A DNA stretch of 27,521 nt from a virus: positions 1-27,521 of IMG/VR virus record IMGVR_UViG_3300005613_000339. One strand, given 5' to 3'. Each line of letters begins with the position of its first letter. Positions within the stretch are counted from its first letter, which is position 1. This document shows, one piece after another, positions 14,354 through 20,579 of this stretch. The position numbers were made by a program, and so were the translations under genes. The notes under the pieces were generated by a model. The model made no database searches, was not told where the DNA came from, and worked only from the letters and a program-made list of their open reading frames with translations.

Positions 14354-14483
14354 ATAACGCCAAGGGTAAGCTGCCAAGTGGGTAGGCCCTCACCATCTCC
14401 GATTACTATTAACGCCTACTTCCTAAGCTCCCTCACTGGCTTTCGCCAGCGTCCACTTGGTCAGCTTGACCCGCTGGTTATAG
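14352..14483 (-). other. attC site F (132 bp, well formed)
   Basis: Minus strand: CTATAAC at the left and GTTATAT at the right. Left AAGCTGACCAAGTGG pairs with right CCACTTGGCAGCTT with single unpaired bases, as in long attC sites. The same alignment continues into GTTATA/TATAAC cores. The upstream cassette start GTTATAAAG complements CTATAAC. This is one of the clearest sites in the window. Confidence 0.85.
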
Positions 14484-14631
14484 AGAAAGGCAAAGATGAT
14501 TGGCCCTTCAACAGGCTGCCACAGTAGGGAACGGTGGACAAACCACCTGAGCGTTGTTTAAGGGAGCACCCACACCTATATGTTGCCTTATAAGTCCACA
14601 TAGGCCGCTTACTTCTCCGGTGAGCAATCAT
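14461..14631 (-). CDS. Small cassette ORF with Cys motif
   Basis: A 56-aa basic ORF, MIAHRRSKRPMWTYKATYRC, then GCSLKQ...VPYCGSLLKGQ. CGC and YCG may bind metal. AAAGG lies 9 nt before the ATG. The last codons enter the left arm of site F, as expected for a cassette ORF. No family recognised. Confidence 0.45.
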   Translation of the reverse strand: MIAHRRSKRPMWTYKATYRCGCSLKQRSGGLSTVPYCGSLLKGQSSLPFSITSGSS

Positions 14632-14645
14632 ACTTTTGCCTTTCT

Positions 14646-14664
14646 TTATAACAGTAGGTTAGAC
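14646..14664 (-). other. Collapsed 19-bp attC-like junction (H)
   Basis: GTCTAAC-CTACT-GTTATAA on the minus strand has the same 7+5+7 structure as junction I, and the spacer also ends in ACT. Only 20 bp separate it from the core of site G, so the DNA between is at most an empty remnant cassette. Confidence 0.45.
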
Positions 14665-14672
14665 TGCACACA

Positions 14673-14729
14673 GCCTAACATTGAATTAACCCGCGCCTTC
14701 AGGCATCGGGGTTGAGTGAGTGGTTAGCT
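14673..14729 (-). other. attC site G (57 bp, classical)
   Basis: Minus strand: AGCTAAC, then CACTCACTCAACCCCG, apex TGCCTGAAGGC, then GCGGGTTAATTCAAT and GTTAGGC. The right half, GCGCGG-TTAATTCA, is almost that of the aadA-type 59-base element, and the AACCCCG/CGGGTT stem is clear. The end of the 74-aa gene lies inside it. Confidence 0.85.
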
Positions 14730-14923
14730 ATACGAAGCGCTTCTCTTCCCTTTGCTGTCAAACGAAAGTATGGGTCTGGCACAAAAGATTTTCTTCCAGC
14801 GCATTCCATCAGCCCTTCTTTGACTAAAGCTTGCATGTCAGCGCTATCCCCACAGAATAATCCGTTGGCAGTTCTTTTCTCCGTGTGCTCCATTATTTCA
14901 TACTGCTCTCTATTTAATTTCAT
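14699..14923 (-). CDS. Small winged-helix-like protein, first gene of cassette array
   Basis: A 74-aa protein, MKLNREQYEIMEHTEKRTAN..., with LV-EGLME (about 35-41) and YFRLTAKGREALRIA (about 52-66). Helix, helix, then beta-turn with LT-KGREAL is the usual small winged-helix pattern in phage proteins. GGAGACT precedes ATG, and it follows RecT by 12 bp. The last 10 codons and the stop overlap attC site G, so the present C-terminus derives from the recombination site. No core marks its 5' side, so it may be a phage gene to which an attC has been joined. Confidence 0.55.
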   Translation of the reverse strand: MKLNREQYEIMEHTEKRTANGLFCGDSADMQALVKEGLMECAGRKSFVPDPYFRLTAKGREALRIANHSLNPDA

Positions 14924-14935
14924 AGTCTCCTTTCT

Positions 14936-16360
14936 CTAGCTATTTAGTTCATCCAATTTCCCGTGCATCGCTTTGATAATCTCCTGCTCTTTTTCCTGGG
15001 GTACATCATTCATGGAATTGTACCCCAACTCTCTCAATGCCTGGGCATACGCTGATTGGTTAGGAAAGGCTGCTTTGATTCGCACCATCTCATCCAAATA
15101 TTCGGCCCGCTTGTCAACATCTTGACCACTATGATTGCCCGGAGGTGTTTCTTCCTGGGGGTCTTTTTCAGTTGGCTTTTCAATTCGGGGAACCTCAAAC
15201 TCATAAGGCTCCCTCATTATCCGAAGCCACTTGTCGGCCCAGGCTACCCTTAGCTGCATTGACCAGTTTGGTATATCTGACCGGAGTAATTTTTCTGTGG
15301 CTTTTAACGATTTATGCTTTTTGATGTTGATAAATCCATGGTAGATCTCTTGCTCTTCATCAGATAAGGGAGATTTCCCTGATGGTGCCTTCTTGTGGTC
15401 TCTTTCCCATATCTCAAACTGTTTCCAGAATTTATCAAGCTGACTTGCTGCTTGAATTTTTATATCATCAATGGAATCAGACTCATCATCAAGATCGAGG
15501 GCTTTGGCAAGAAAAATGTCGAGATGTTTTTGATCGGTTCCTTTGGGGATAGAACCATCAAATTGCTTGATAAGTTCCTCATCTGTCTTTTCCACTGGAG
15601 TTGGGAGTTTCCCTGTTAAATCTGTTAATTTCCCTAACATATCGCTTTGTGTTAGCCCGGCCTCTATCCTATTATCCAATTCAGTAGCCCTTTCCATTTC
15701 AACACTACATGGTTGTAGTTTACTATGCCTTTTAATAACTGTTTTGATATACTGTTGATCTGGCCATGTAATCCAAGGGCATTCCTGGGCTTTTCGGTTT
15801 TTCGGATTTGCTATTGCGTATTGGTAGGCAGGGGACTTTTCCCTAACTTTCAAAATATCTGATTCAGGCATAAACAGAAAGCTTTGAAACCCATCTTCAA
15901 ATGTCCACACCGTATAAGCTCCGATCATATCGCCTCTGTCACCATCCAAAGAAGGCTTATGGTATAGACGTTCATTTGTGCCATATTCAAAATCAAATTC
16001 ATCATTGCTGTAAACCACATGCCCGGTCACTTTTACTTGAGCCGTTCTTCTGCCTAAATCTACCAACCCCCGATACATTGGCTGAAATTGAACTTCTGTT
16101 CCATACGGGATTAGAGCTGCCTTTCCGAGTATTGGTTCAAGACCAAGTTGTGCAGATTCGATCATAGCACTCAATAGACTCTCTTTTGTGCAATCCAATA
16201 GTGCCGGATTTCTAAGTAAAGCAGTATAGACCGTTCGTAGGAATCTTTTGGCGTTCATAAATTCTGGTAAAGCATTTTGAATTTGATCTACTATGGATTT
16301 TTTGTTGATAAAATCCCTGATGGTTATTGCCTTTTGTTGTTTTACTGTTAATTCACCCAT
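14936..16360 (-). CDS. recT: RecT-family single-strand annealing protein
   Basis: A 474-aa protein. Residues 1-240 are RecT: LPEFMNAKRFLRTVYTALLR (30-49), SLLSAMIESAQLGLEP (about 62-77), PMYRGLVDLGRRT (about 94-106), and WITWPDQQYIKTVIKRHSKL (about 198-217). The protein anneals complementary single strands during phage recombination and replication, usually with a 5'-3' exonuclease such as the one encoded 1.2 kb upstream. The remaining 230 residues are an unusually long, charged extension with helical segments, absent from ordinary RecT of about 270-300 aa; its role is unknown. AGAGAGGATTAAA lies before the ATG. Confidence 0.88.
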   Translation of the reverse strand: MGELTVKQQKAITIRDFINKKSIVDQIQNALPEFMNAKRFLRTVYTALLRNPALLDCTKESLLSAMIESAQLGLEPILGKAALIPYGTEVQFQPMYRGLVDLGRRTAQVKVTGHVVYSNDEFDFEYGTNERLYHKPSLDGDRGDMIGAYTVWTFEDGFQSFLFMPESDILKVREKSPAYQYAIANPKNRKAQECPWITWPDQQYIKTVIKRHSKLQPCSVEMERATELDNRIEAGLTQSDMLGKLTDLTGKLPTPVEKTDEELIKQFDGSIPKGTDQKHLDIFLAKALDLDDESDSIDDIKIQAASQLDKFWKQFEIWERDHKKAPSGKSPLSDEEQEIYHGFINIKKHKSLKATEKLLRSDIPNWSMQLRVAWADKWLRIMREPYEFEVPRIEKPTEKDPQEETPPGNHSGQDVDKRAEYLDEMVRIKAAFPNQSAYAQALRELGYNSMNDVPQEKEQEIIKAMHGKLDELNS

Positions 16361-16375
16361 TTTAATCCTCTCTTT

Positions 16376-16579
16376 TTAAGGTTTATTCTCCATACTCATT
16401 TTTTGCATCTCCATAGCCTTCATTATATGCTTCTCCGTCAACAGCCCTGCTTGATCGCGTGTCAGTTCTTCTATTTCTTTTTTACACTTAGAGCATAAAT
16501 TGACTACAAGTTCCCCTTTGCTATTTATGTCTCCATCTAGCAAAGCATCACATTCAGCACATTTTAGAATTAATTCCAT
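16376..16579 (-). CDS. Small zinc-ribbon protein in recombination module
   Basis: A 67-aa protein with CAEC (residues 8-11) and CSKC (29-32) forming a probable zinc ribbon, followed by a charged helix. It lies 15 bp upstream of recT and 21 bp downstream of the coiled-coil accessory gene, in one operon. No enzymatic motif. A nucleic-acid or protein-binding role is plausible, not shown. Confidence 0.55.
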   Translation of the reverse strand: MELILKCAECDALLDGDINSKGELVVNLCSKCKKEIEELTRDQAGLLTEKHIMKAMEMQKMSMENKP

Positions 16580-16600
16580 TTTATTCCTCTCTTTACGGGT

Positions 16601-17314
16601 TTATCTATGTACTGCACTTACTTTCTCATATATCTTTACTCCGGGAATCTCCCGGACTCCCATCTTTACTGCCTGATTAATGAGTTTTTGATCTGGTACG
16701 CAATATTCTTTTGGAACTTTTTTCGGATCTTCAATCTCTCCTACCCATTGTGTTCTCAAATGCTGGCTATGGCCCCCGGCTGTGTGAATGACTGTTTTAG
16801 GCTTGGGAGCTGTAACAGGGACTACCGTAACTTTTTCTACACCATCCTTTTCAGCTTGTTTATCAAGCTTTTTTTGGAGTTCCTTATTCGCCTCATCAAT
16901 AGCTTTTTGGCGTTTTCTCTCTGCTAACTGCAATTGATATTGATATTCTCCCCCTTTCTTGCTGAATGTTTCTGCTATATTTTTAAAGGGATCAGTAAAG
17001 AATTTGGCGGCATTATTTACCTTGTTGATAAATTCCCGGAAAGGCCCTGTTTGCTCTGCCTTCTTTCCATCAATAGCCTTGATCAATCCTTTAGCTGTAG
17101 CAGCACCATCAACTGAAATCTGGAAGGTTTCATTATCTATGACCTTCAATTCATTGGCCTGTTTTTCAAGCTCTGCCAATTGAGGCTTATACTGGTCAAA
17201 ATATTTTTGGATAGTTTCTATCTTTGGTAATGATGATACAACCGTTAAAGTGCTTTTTTTCTTCTCCTTTTTAGCCTTTTTTCCATTTGCTACTTGTGCG
17301 AAGTCTAAAGCCAT
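16601..17314 (-). CDS. Recombination-module accessory protein (coiled coil)
   Basis: A 237-aa protein. Residues 30-150 form a long coiled coil rich in Lys, Glu and Gln (AEKQ..., AERKRQKAIDEANKELQKKL). Residues 185-237 are the conserved C-terminus, RTQWVGEIEDPKKVPKEYCV, then VREIPGVKIYEK. The motif VP-EY...D...I..A...G.REIPGV-IY is common in phage proteins encoded next to RecT or Erf annealing proteins. Biochemical function is not established as far as I know. AAAGGAGATCAC precedes ATG. Confidence 0.65.
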   Translation of the reverse strand: MALDFAQVANGKKAKKEKKKSTLTVVSSLPKIETIQKYFDQYKPQLAELEKQANELKVIDNETFQISVDGAATAKGLIKAIDGKKAEQTGPFREFINKVNNAAKFFTDPFKNIAETFSKKGGEYQYQLQLAERKRQKAIDEANKELQKKLDKQAEKDGVEKVTVVPVTAPKPKTVIHTAGGHSQHLRTQWVGEIEDPKKVPKEYCVPDQKLINQAVKMGVREIPGVKIYEKVSAVHR

Positions 17315-17329
17315 GTGATCTCCTTTCTC

Positions 17330-17521
17330 TTAAGGTTTTATTGATTTGACTTTCTTTACTAAACCACTATTTCCATCCACTTCAATTTCAAGTTTCACTT
17401 CATTGAAATGTTTAAACATCTCTAATGCCTTTCCAGACAATCCAATTTCCTTACCTATTTCATAAGCCGATTCTTTGCTTATATGAGAATAAATTCTCGT
17501 TTTAATCATTTTTTTAGTCAT
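17330..17521 (-). CDS. Hypothetical small protein
   Basis: A 63-aa protein, MTKKMIKTRIYSHISKESAY..., with a predicted helix-turn-helix-like segment ESAYEIGKEIGLSGKALEMF, then two strands FNEVKLEIEVD and GLVKKVKSI. No family recognised. It starts 3 bp after the exonuclease stop with CAGAGGTAATT upstream, so it is co-translated with the recombination genes. Confidence 0.45.
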   Translation of the reverse strand: MTKKMIKTRIYSHISKESAYEIGKEIGLSGKALEMFKHFNEVKLEIEVDGNSGLVKKVKSIKP

Positions 17522-17523
17522 AA

Positions 17524-18057
17524 TTACCTCTGGAAATAATAATGAGCATTTAAAAGTCCTAAAAAAATATTAAAATCCTGAGCGCTTTCCCCTTCATACC
17601 TAACCATCTTCGGTGTTTTACCATTCGGGTCAAGTTGAAGGCTTGCAACTACATCAACTTTCTTTTTATCTACCTCCAGTAATCGCCCATAGGCACTCAG
17701 TTGTATTTTCCACTGCTTATAAAGGGTAATAGGTGTCTTCCAATCTAAAAGGGCTCTACCGAGGCTTTTTAGCCTTCCATAGAAGTCAATATGACCCACA
17801 AAGCCATAGATAGGATCTATCAACTCTTTCTCTACATAGACTACTTCCTCTACATATTCGTCGAACCATGTTTGAAAGCTGAAAAAATACCCTGCATATT
17901 CTTGAGGTATCGGCGCCCACAGTTTTTGAGCGTAAGCGGCACAAGATTGATGAACTTTCGTGCCTCTATATGCAGCTTGCTCTAAGGTAGATTCAGGTAC
18001 CTTTGAAAAATCAGTATGGGGTTCAAGTATTTCTGTAACCCTGGGTAAGTCAGTCAT
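17524..18057 (-). CDS. PD-(D/E)XK exonuclease, Cas4/RecB-like
   Basis: A 177-aa nuclease. GTKVHQSC (residues 32-39), EKELIDPIYGFVGHIDF (76-92, Asp91), LLDWKT (103-108, Asp105 and Lys107) and QWKIQLSAYG (115-124; QxxxY motif) are the ordered motifs of the RecB-type PD-(D/E)XK fold. It probably resects DNA 5'-3' to make the single strands that RecT anneals. No Fe-S cysteine cluster is seen, so it is not a full Cas4. GAAGAGGAGAA precedes ATG, and its start overlaps the end of the 42-aa membrane gene by 8 bp. Confidence 0.82.
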   Translation of the reverse strand: MTDLPRVTEILEPHTDFSKVPESTLEQAAYRGTKVHQSCAAYAQKLWAPIPQEYAGYFFSFQTWFDEYVEEVVYVEKELIDPIYGFVGHIDFYGRLKSLGRALLDWKTPITLYKQWKIQLSAYGRLLEVDKKKVDVVASLQLDPNGKTPKMVRYEGESAQDFNIFLGLLNAHYYFQR

Positions 18058-18178
18058 TTCTCCTCTTCCATCTCTCCACTATCCATTCAATAAACATCGC
18101 TGCGATAAATGCTAAAAACAGCCATAGAAAAAATCTGGGCCAAAGTAGGGAGTTAATATATGTGTATTCTGGCGGCAT
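18050..18178 (-). CDS. Small single-pass membrane protein
   Basis: A 42-aa protein, MPPEYTYINSLLWPRFFLWL, then FLAFIAAMFIEWIVERWKRRND: one hydrophobic helix (about residues 12-34) with a basic C-terminal tail. The ATG directly abuts the upstream stop (TAG ATG), and its 3' end overlaps the exonuclease gene, so translation is coupled. Possible roles include modulation of host membrane functions; nothing specific can be read. Confidence 0.5.
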   Translation of the reverse strand: MPPEYTYINSLLWPRFFLWLFLAFIAAMFIEWIVERWKRRND

Positions 18179-18634
18179 CTAATCTTCCACCTTCTCAATC
18201 TGGATAACCTCATAATTTGACGAACCTAGTTTCCAGGGCATTAATAGCCAACCTTTATACGTTATTTTGATTTTTTGATTGCTTCCAACGTAGGGTTTTA
18301 TCTTTTTTAGAACTTCAGGCTTGACTATTGAAAATTCAAACAAGCCTTCGATTGAGGCCAATTCCCCTACGCCTAACTGCATTTCTCCTTCAATGGTTTT
18401 CCAGACTATCCCTTCGTGTGATAGTTTGGTTATATACCCCACTTTTTCGCCTTGAGCATAGTCTCGGAAAAGGCCAGTTGTAGTTTGATAAACTGGAAAG
18501 CTAAGAACAAAAAGAATAAAACTTGTAGCAAGTAACATCACAATTGAATTGCTAACTCGATAATAATCAGACTGCACATAAGTCAATGAAATTGCTATCG
18601 ATATAATTATTATTGATAAAATTATGTACCACAT
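18179..18634 (-). CDS. Phage membrane protein with C-terminal beta domain
   Basis: A 151-aa protein with two hydrophobic helices (about 2-20 and 31-50), then a soluble beta-rich domain (YAQGEKVGYITKLSHEGIVW, then KTIEGEMQLG, and KIKPYVGSNQKIKITYKGWL). Similar small membrane proteins, with the G.I.K.S..G...KT.EGEM.LG pattern, occur in many prophages, with no known function. AAAAAGGAGATAAAA precedes ATG, and a strong hairpin lies just before it. Confidence 0.5.
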   Translation of the reverse strand: MWYIILSIIIISIAISLTYVQSDYYRVSNSIVMLLATSFILFVLSFPVYQTTTGLFRDYAQGEKVGYITKLSHEGIVWKTIEGEMQLGVGELASIEGLFEFSIVKPEVLKKIKPYVGSNQKIKITYKGWLLMPWKLGSSNYEVIQIEKVED

Positions 18635-18651
18635 TTTTATCTCCTTTTTAA

Positions 18652-18673
18652 GCCTGCCTTTGCTAAAGCAGGC
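18652..18673 (-). other. Leader hairpin upstream of membrane gene
   Basis: On the minus strand GCCTGC-TTTAGCAAAG-GCAGGC folds with further TTT/AAA pairing across one bulge. It is followed by TTAAAAAGGAGA and not a T run, so it is more likely a 5' leader structure than a terminator. Confidence 0.4.
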
Positions 18674-18713
18674 GCAGGCACCCGTTTAGGAGGAAGGAGA
18701 AAAAGCAATTAGG

Positions 18714-18872
18714 TTAATGCTGTTTTTCTTCATTATAATTTTTTGCAGTCTCTAAAAAATCCCTATCCCATTCCTCAAATTCCTCTGTCCAATCTGGATA
18801 AGGATTGTTATCAAGGGTAAAGCCCTGATAGAAGGCTTCAGTCCCGTCTTTGGGGGCTTTTACTTTGTCCAT
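18714..18872 (-). CDS. Small protein resembling ribosome modulation factor
   Basis: A 52-aa protein, MDKVKAPKDGTEAFYQGFTL, then DNNPYPDWTEEFEEWDRDF. The order A...G......NPY......W is that of the Rmf-like family (small proteins that dimerise ribosomes) and of phage relatives of unknown target. It is more acidic than Rmf, so ribosome binding is doubtful. The ATG lies within the last codons of the upstream 124-aa gene (35-bp overlap). Too short for a 60-residue cutoff. Confidence 0.5.
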   Translation of the reverse strand: MDKVKAPKDGTEAFYQGFTLDNNPYPDWTEEFEEWDRDFLETAKNYNEEKQH

Positions 18873-19212
18873 TAAGTTTCATCCACTTCTTTAAATCCCT
18901 TCTCATCTTTGCCAATAAGTTATCAATGTATTCCAAGGCATTGATCCATTCACCCTGCCCCGCCAAGCGTAAGGCCATATAAGCTACACTAGGATAGAAG
19001 CGAGAGGTAAAACAATATACTATCCCATATTTTTTAGACTTTGATTCGTAGAGGGGGCAGGTTGAGCAATACGTCCCAGAAAAAGCCTTGCAATATCCAC
19101 ACGAGTTCCAGTAGTGATGAATATAATGCATTGATATATGATGGGCCTTTACTTTTTCCCTGATTTCTTCCCATTTTTTAATTGATGATTTAATCCCTTC
19201 TACTTTGTTCAT
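18838..19212 (-). CDS. Cys-rich hypothetical protein
   Basis: A 124-aa protein with a His/Cys cluster in the middle (HHYWNSCGYCKAFSGTYCST, then CPLYES...VYCFTSRFYPSV). CGYC and CSTC could form one metal site or an Fe-S cluster. Helices flank it. AAAGGAGAGTT precedes ATG. The preceding 200 bp (19213-19413) hold no ORF I trust. No family recognised. Confidence 0.45.
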   Translation of the reverse strand: MNKVEGIKSSIKKWEEIREKVKAHHISMHYIHHYWNSCGYCKAFSGTYCSTCPLYESKSKKYGIVYCFTSRFYPSVAYMALRLAGQGEWINALEYIDNLLAKMRRDLKKWMKLNGQSKSPQRRD

Positions 19213-19413
19213 AACTCTCCTTTAGTGTGGTGTGGGAGGCAGGTGGTGAGCAGGGGATAGCTTCTATGGCATCTGCCAAATTCGGCTCAGTGCCACTTAC
19301 CCCCTCGACCTTATAGGCACACTATCTACCGTCTATCCTTCTTCAAACTCAGCTCACCGACCCTGCCGTCCCATATTCAGTCCCTACTATCTTGTGTAAA
19401 AAGACCTCCTCTT

Positions 19414-19581
19414 TTAAAGGTTATCGGTTTTGCCAGGGCCAGAACATCTTTTTTGAATTTTTAATATCCATTGTTTTTTTATGTCTCGCCCTCTGATCGT
19501 ATCACCCTGTCGCACATATCCATTGACCCAGACGTGAATCCAGGTCAGGGTGGCGATAGGATTGATTTTCTCTTTAACCAC
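19414..19581 (-). CDS. Small basic ORF (GTG start)
   Basis: A 55-aa ORF, MVKEKINPIATLTWIHVWVN, then GYVRQGDTIRGRDIKKQWILKIQKR. It starts at GTG (19581) overlapping the attC-like junction that closes the upstream gene. No Shine-Dalgarno of note. The strand-turn-strand composition could be a small SH3-like or OB-like fold, but this is weak. Confidence 0.4.
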   Translation of the reverse strand: MVKEKINPIATLTWIHVWVNGYVRQGDTIRGRDIKKQWILKIQKRCSGPGKTDNL

Positions 19582-19605
19582 TCAGCCTGAAGCGACTGGT
19601 TATCT
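19572..19605 (-). other. Short attC-like junction
   Basis: Minus strand: AGATAAC-CAGTCGCTTCAGGCTGAGTG-GTTAAAG. AACCA pairs with TGGTT, then TC with GA across a G-G mismatch. The stop codon of the 66-aa gene is inside the left core. At 34 bp it is shorter than known functional attC sites. Confidence 0.4.
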
Positions 19606-19800
19606 TCTTTGATCTGCCAGATACCATTCCGCAAATCGTTTAAAGCAATGCGATGGAAGCCTAATCCTGACATGAGGGTCAATCTCAATCAAGACTCCGG
19701 TGCCATCAGTGACACAACACTTGTATTGATTAAATGATACACCTTTTTCATACAGTGCATCATTGTAGTCTGATAGGCTTTTGCAATCACAAGGTTTCAT
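19600..19800 (-). CDS. Hypothetical small protein
   Basis: A 66-aa protein from the ATG at 19800, MKPCDCKSLSDYNDALYEKG, with KCCVTDGTGVLIEIDPHVRIRLP. CDC and CC pairs plus a short beta region suggest a metal-binding or disulfide fold. The ATG at 19839 would add 13 residues but has no ribosome site; AGGCAAAT before 19800 is modest. The start overlaps the end of the 118-aa gene, and its stop codon is inside an attC-like junction. Confidence 0.45.
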   Translation of the reverse strand: MKPCDCKSLSDYNDALYEKGVSFNQYKCCVTDGTGVLIEIDPHVRIRLPSHCFKRFAEWYLADQRR

Positions 19801-20143
19801 ATTTGCCTGTTGGTTCAATCCGCTTGTTAGGTATTTCACAATTTTTTAAAATACCGCCACAATTCACAATTGGACAAAAATCACCCACCTGGTTTTGAGG
19901 CCATGCAGGATGCAAACAACCATACACCCACTTCGGCCCTGTTTGTGCAGGATGGCAAGTTGGAGAACAATAATGTGGACACTCCGCTTCTTTTACCGGA
20001 AAATCACCCTCAAGAAATGTTTCCTTCCAATCGTGCCGGGCTGTATCCTGGATACCAGACCTGATTTCCTCCAATTTCGTGACAATCTCAATTTTGATGA
20101 TTTGTAATTCTTGAATTAATAGATTGAATTGATTTTCATCCAT
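19787..20143 (-). CDS. Cys-rich protein with N-terminal coiled coil
   Basis: A 118-aa protein. Residues 1-38 form a helix (QFNLLIQELQIIKIEIVTKL). Residues 54-100 carry seven Cys and several His (ECPHYCSPTCHP...VYGCLHPAWP...DFCPIVNCGG), suggesting one or two zinc sites. GGGAGGTAAAAACA precedes ATG. Its last codons contain CCTAACAAGCGG, which looks like the left end of an attC, but there is no matching right half. Function unknown. Confidence 0.45.
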   Translation of the reverse strand: MDENQFNLLIQELQIIKIEIVTKLEEIRSGIQDTARHDWKETFLEGDFPVKEAECPHYCSPTCHPAQTGPKWVYGCLHPAWPQNQVGDFCPIVNCGGILKNCEIPNKRIEPTGKYETL

Positions 20144-20163
20144 TGTTTTTACCTCCCTGGGCG

Positions 20164-20376
20164 TTAATAATCAGTCCCTCCACATAAAGGACAACCGGGC
20201 TCACCATTGTCTGTAGCAACAAGTTCACTTTCCAGAAATTTGTAGCCACAGGTCCCGCATATGAGAACAGCCTGTTTCTTTATGTCAGACTTGGCAAGTT
20301 TGTCTAAACTAATTTCAATCATCTCGTCTATTGCCTCTTCCAATTGATTGACGGTCATATTTTCACAAATGGACAT
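20164..20376 (-). CDS. Small zinc-ribbon protein
   Basis: A 70-aa protein: an N-terminal helical half (VNQLEEAIDEMIEISLDKLA) and a rubredoxin-like C-terminal half CGTCGYKF...CPLCGGTDY (residues 40-70). Such knuckles bind zinc. Its ATG lies 22 bp inside the end of the upstream gene, so it is coupled. No partner can be named. Confidence 0.5.
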   Translation of the reverse strand: MSICENMTVNQLEEAIDEMIEISLDKLAKSDIKKQAVLICGTCGYKFLESELVATDNGEPGCPLCGGTDY

Positions 20377-20579
20377 GAGGCTCTTTTTTGGTCTTGTGTG
20401 AGGTACATAGGTTCCTCCATATGGATTCCTAAGATTTCTTCCAAGTCATACAGGATGCGGTTCAATGAATCATTATCAGGGTCGGCCTGGGTGTAGTAAT
20501 GTCGCCAGGCTTTGACTTTTCTGATTAGTAGGCTTAAGAGAGATTTTTCCATTTTGGGATTATTGTTATTGAGACTCAT
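20355..20579 (-). CDS. Hypothetical small protein downstream of rsr
   Basis: A 74-aa protein from the ATG at 20579, MSLNNNNPKMEKSLLSLLIR, with KVKAWRHYYTQADPDNDSLNRI and LEEILGI. Helical and charged. The start overlaps the last five codons of rsr, so it is coupled to it; an upstream ATG at 20597 has no better ribosome site. No family recognised; being coupled to rsr it may belong with the Ro60 genes. Confidence 0.4.
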   Translation of the reverse strand: MSLNNNNPKMEKSLLSLLIRKVKAWRHYYTQADPDNDSLNRILYDLEEILGIHMEEPMYLTQDQKRASCPFVKI

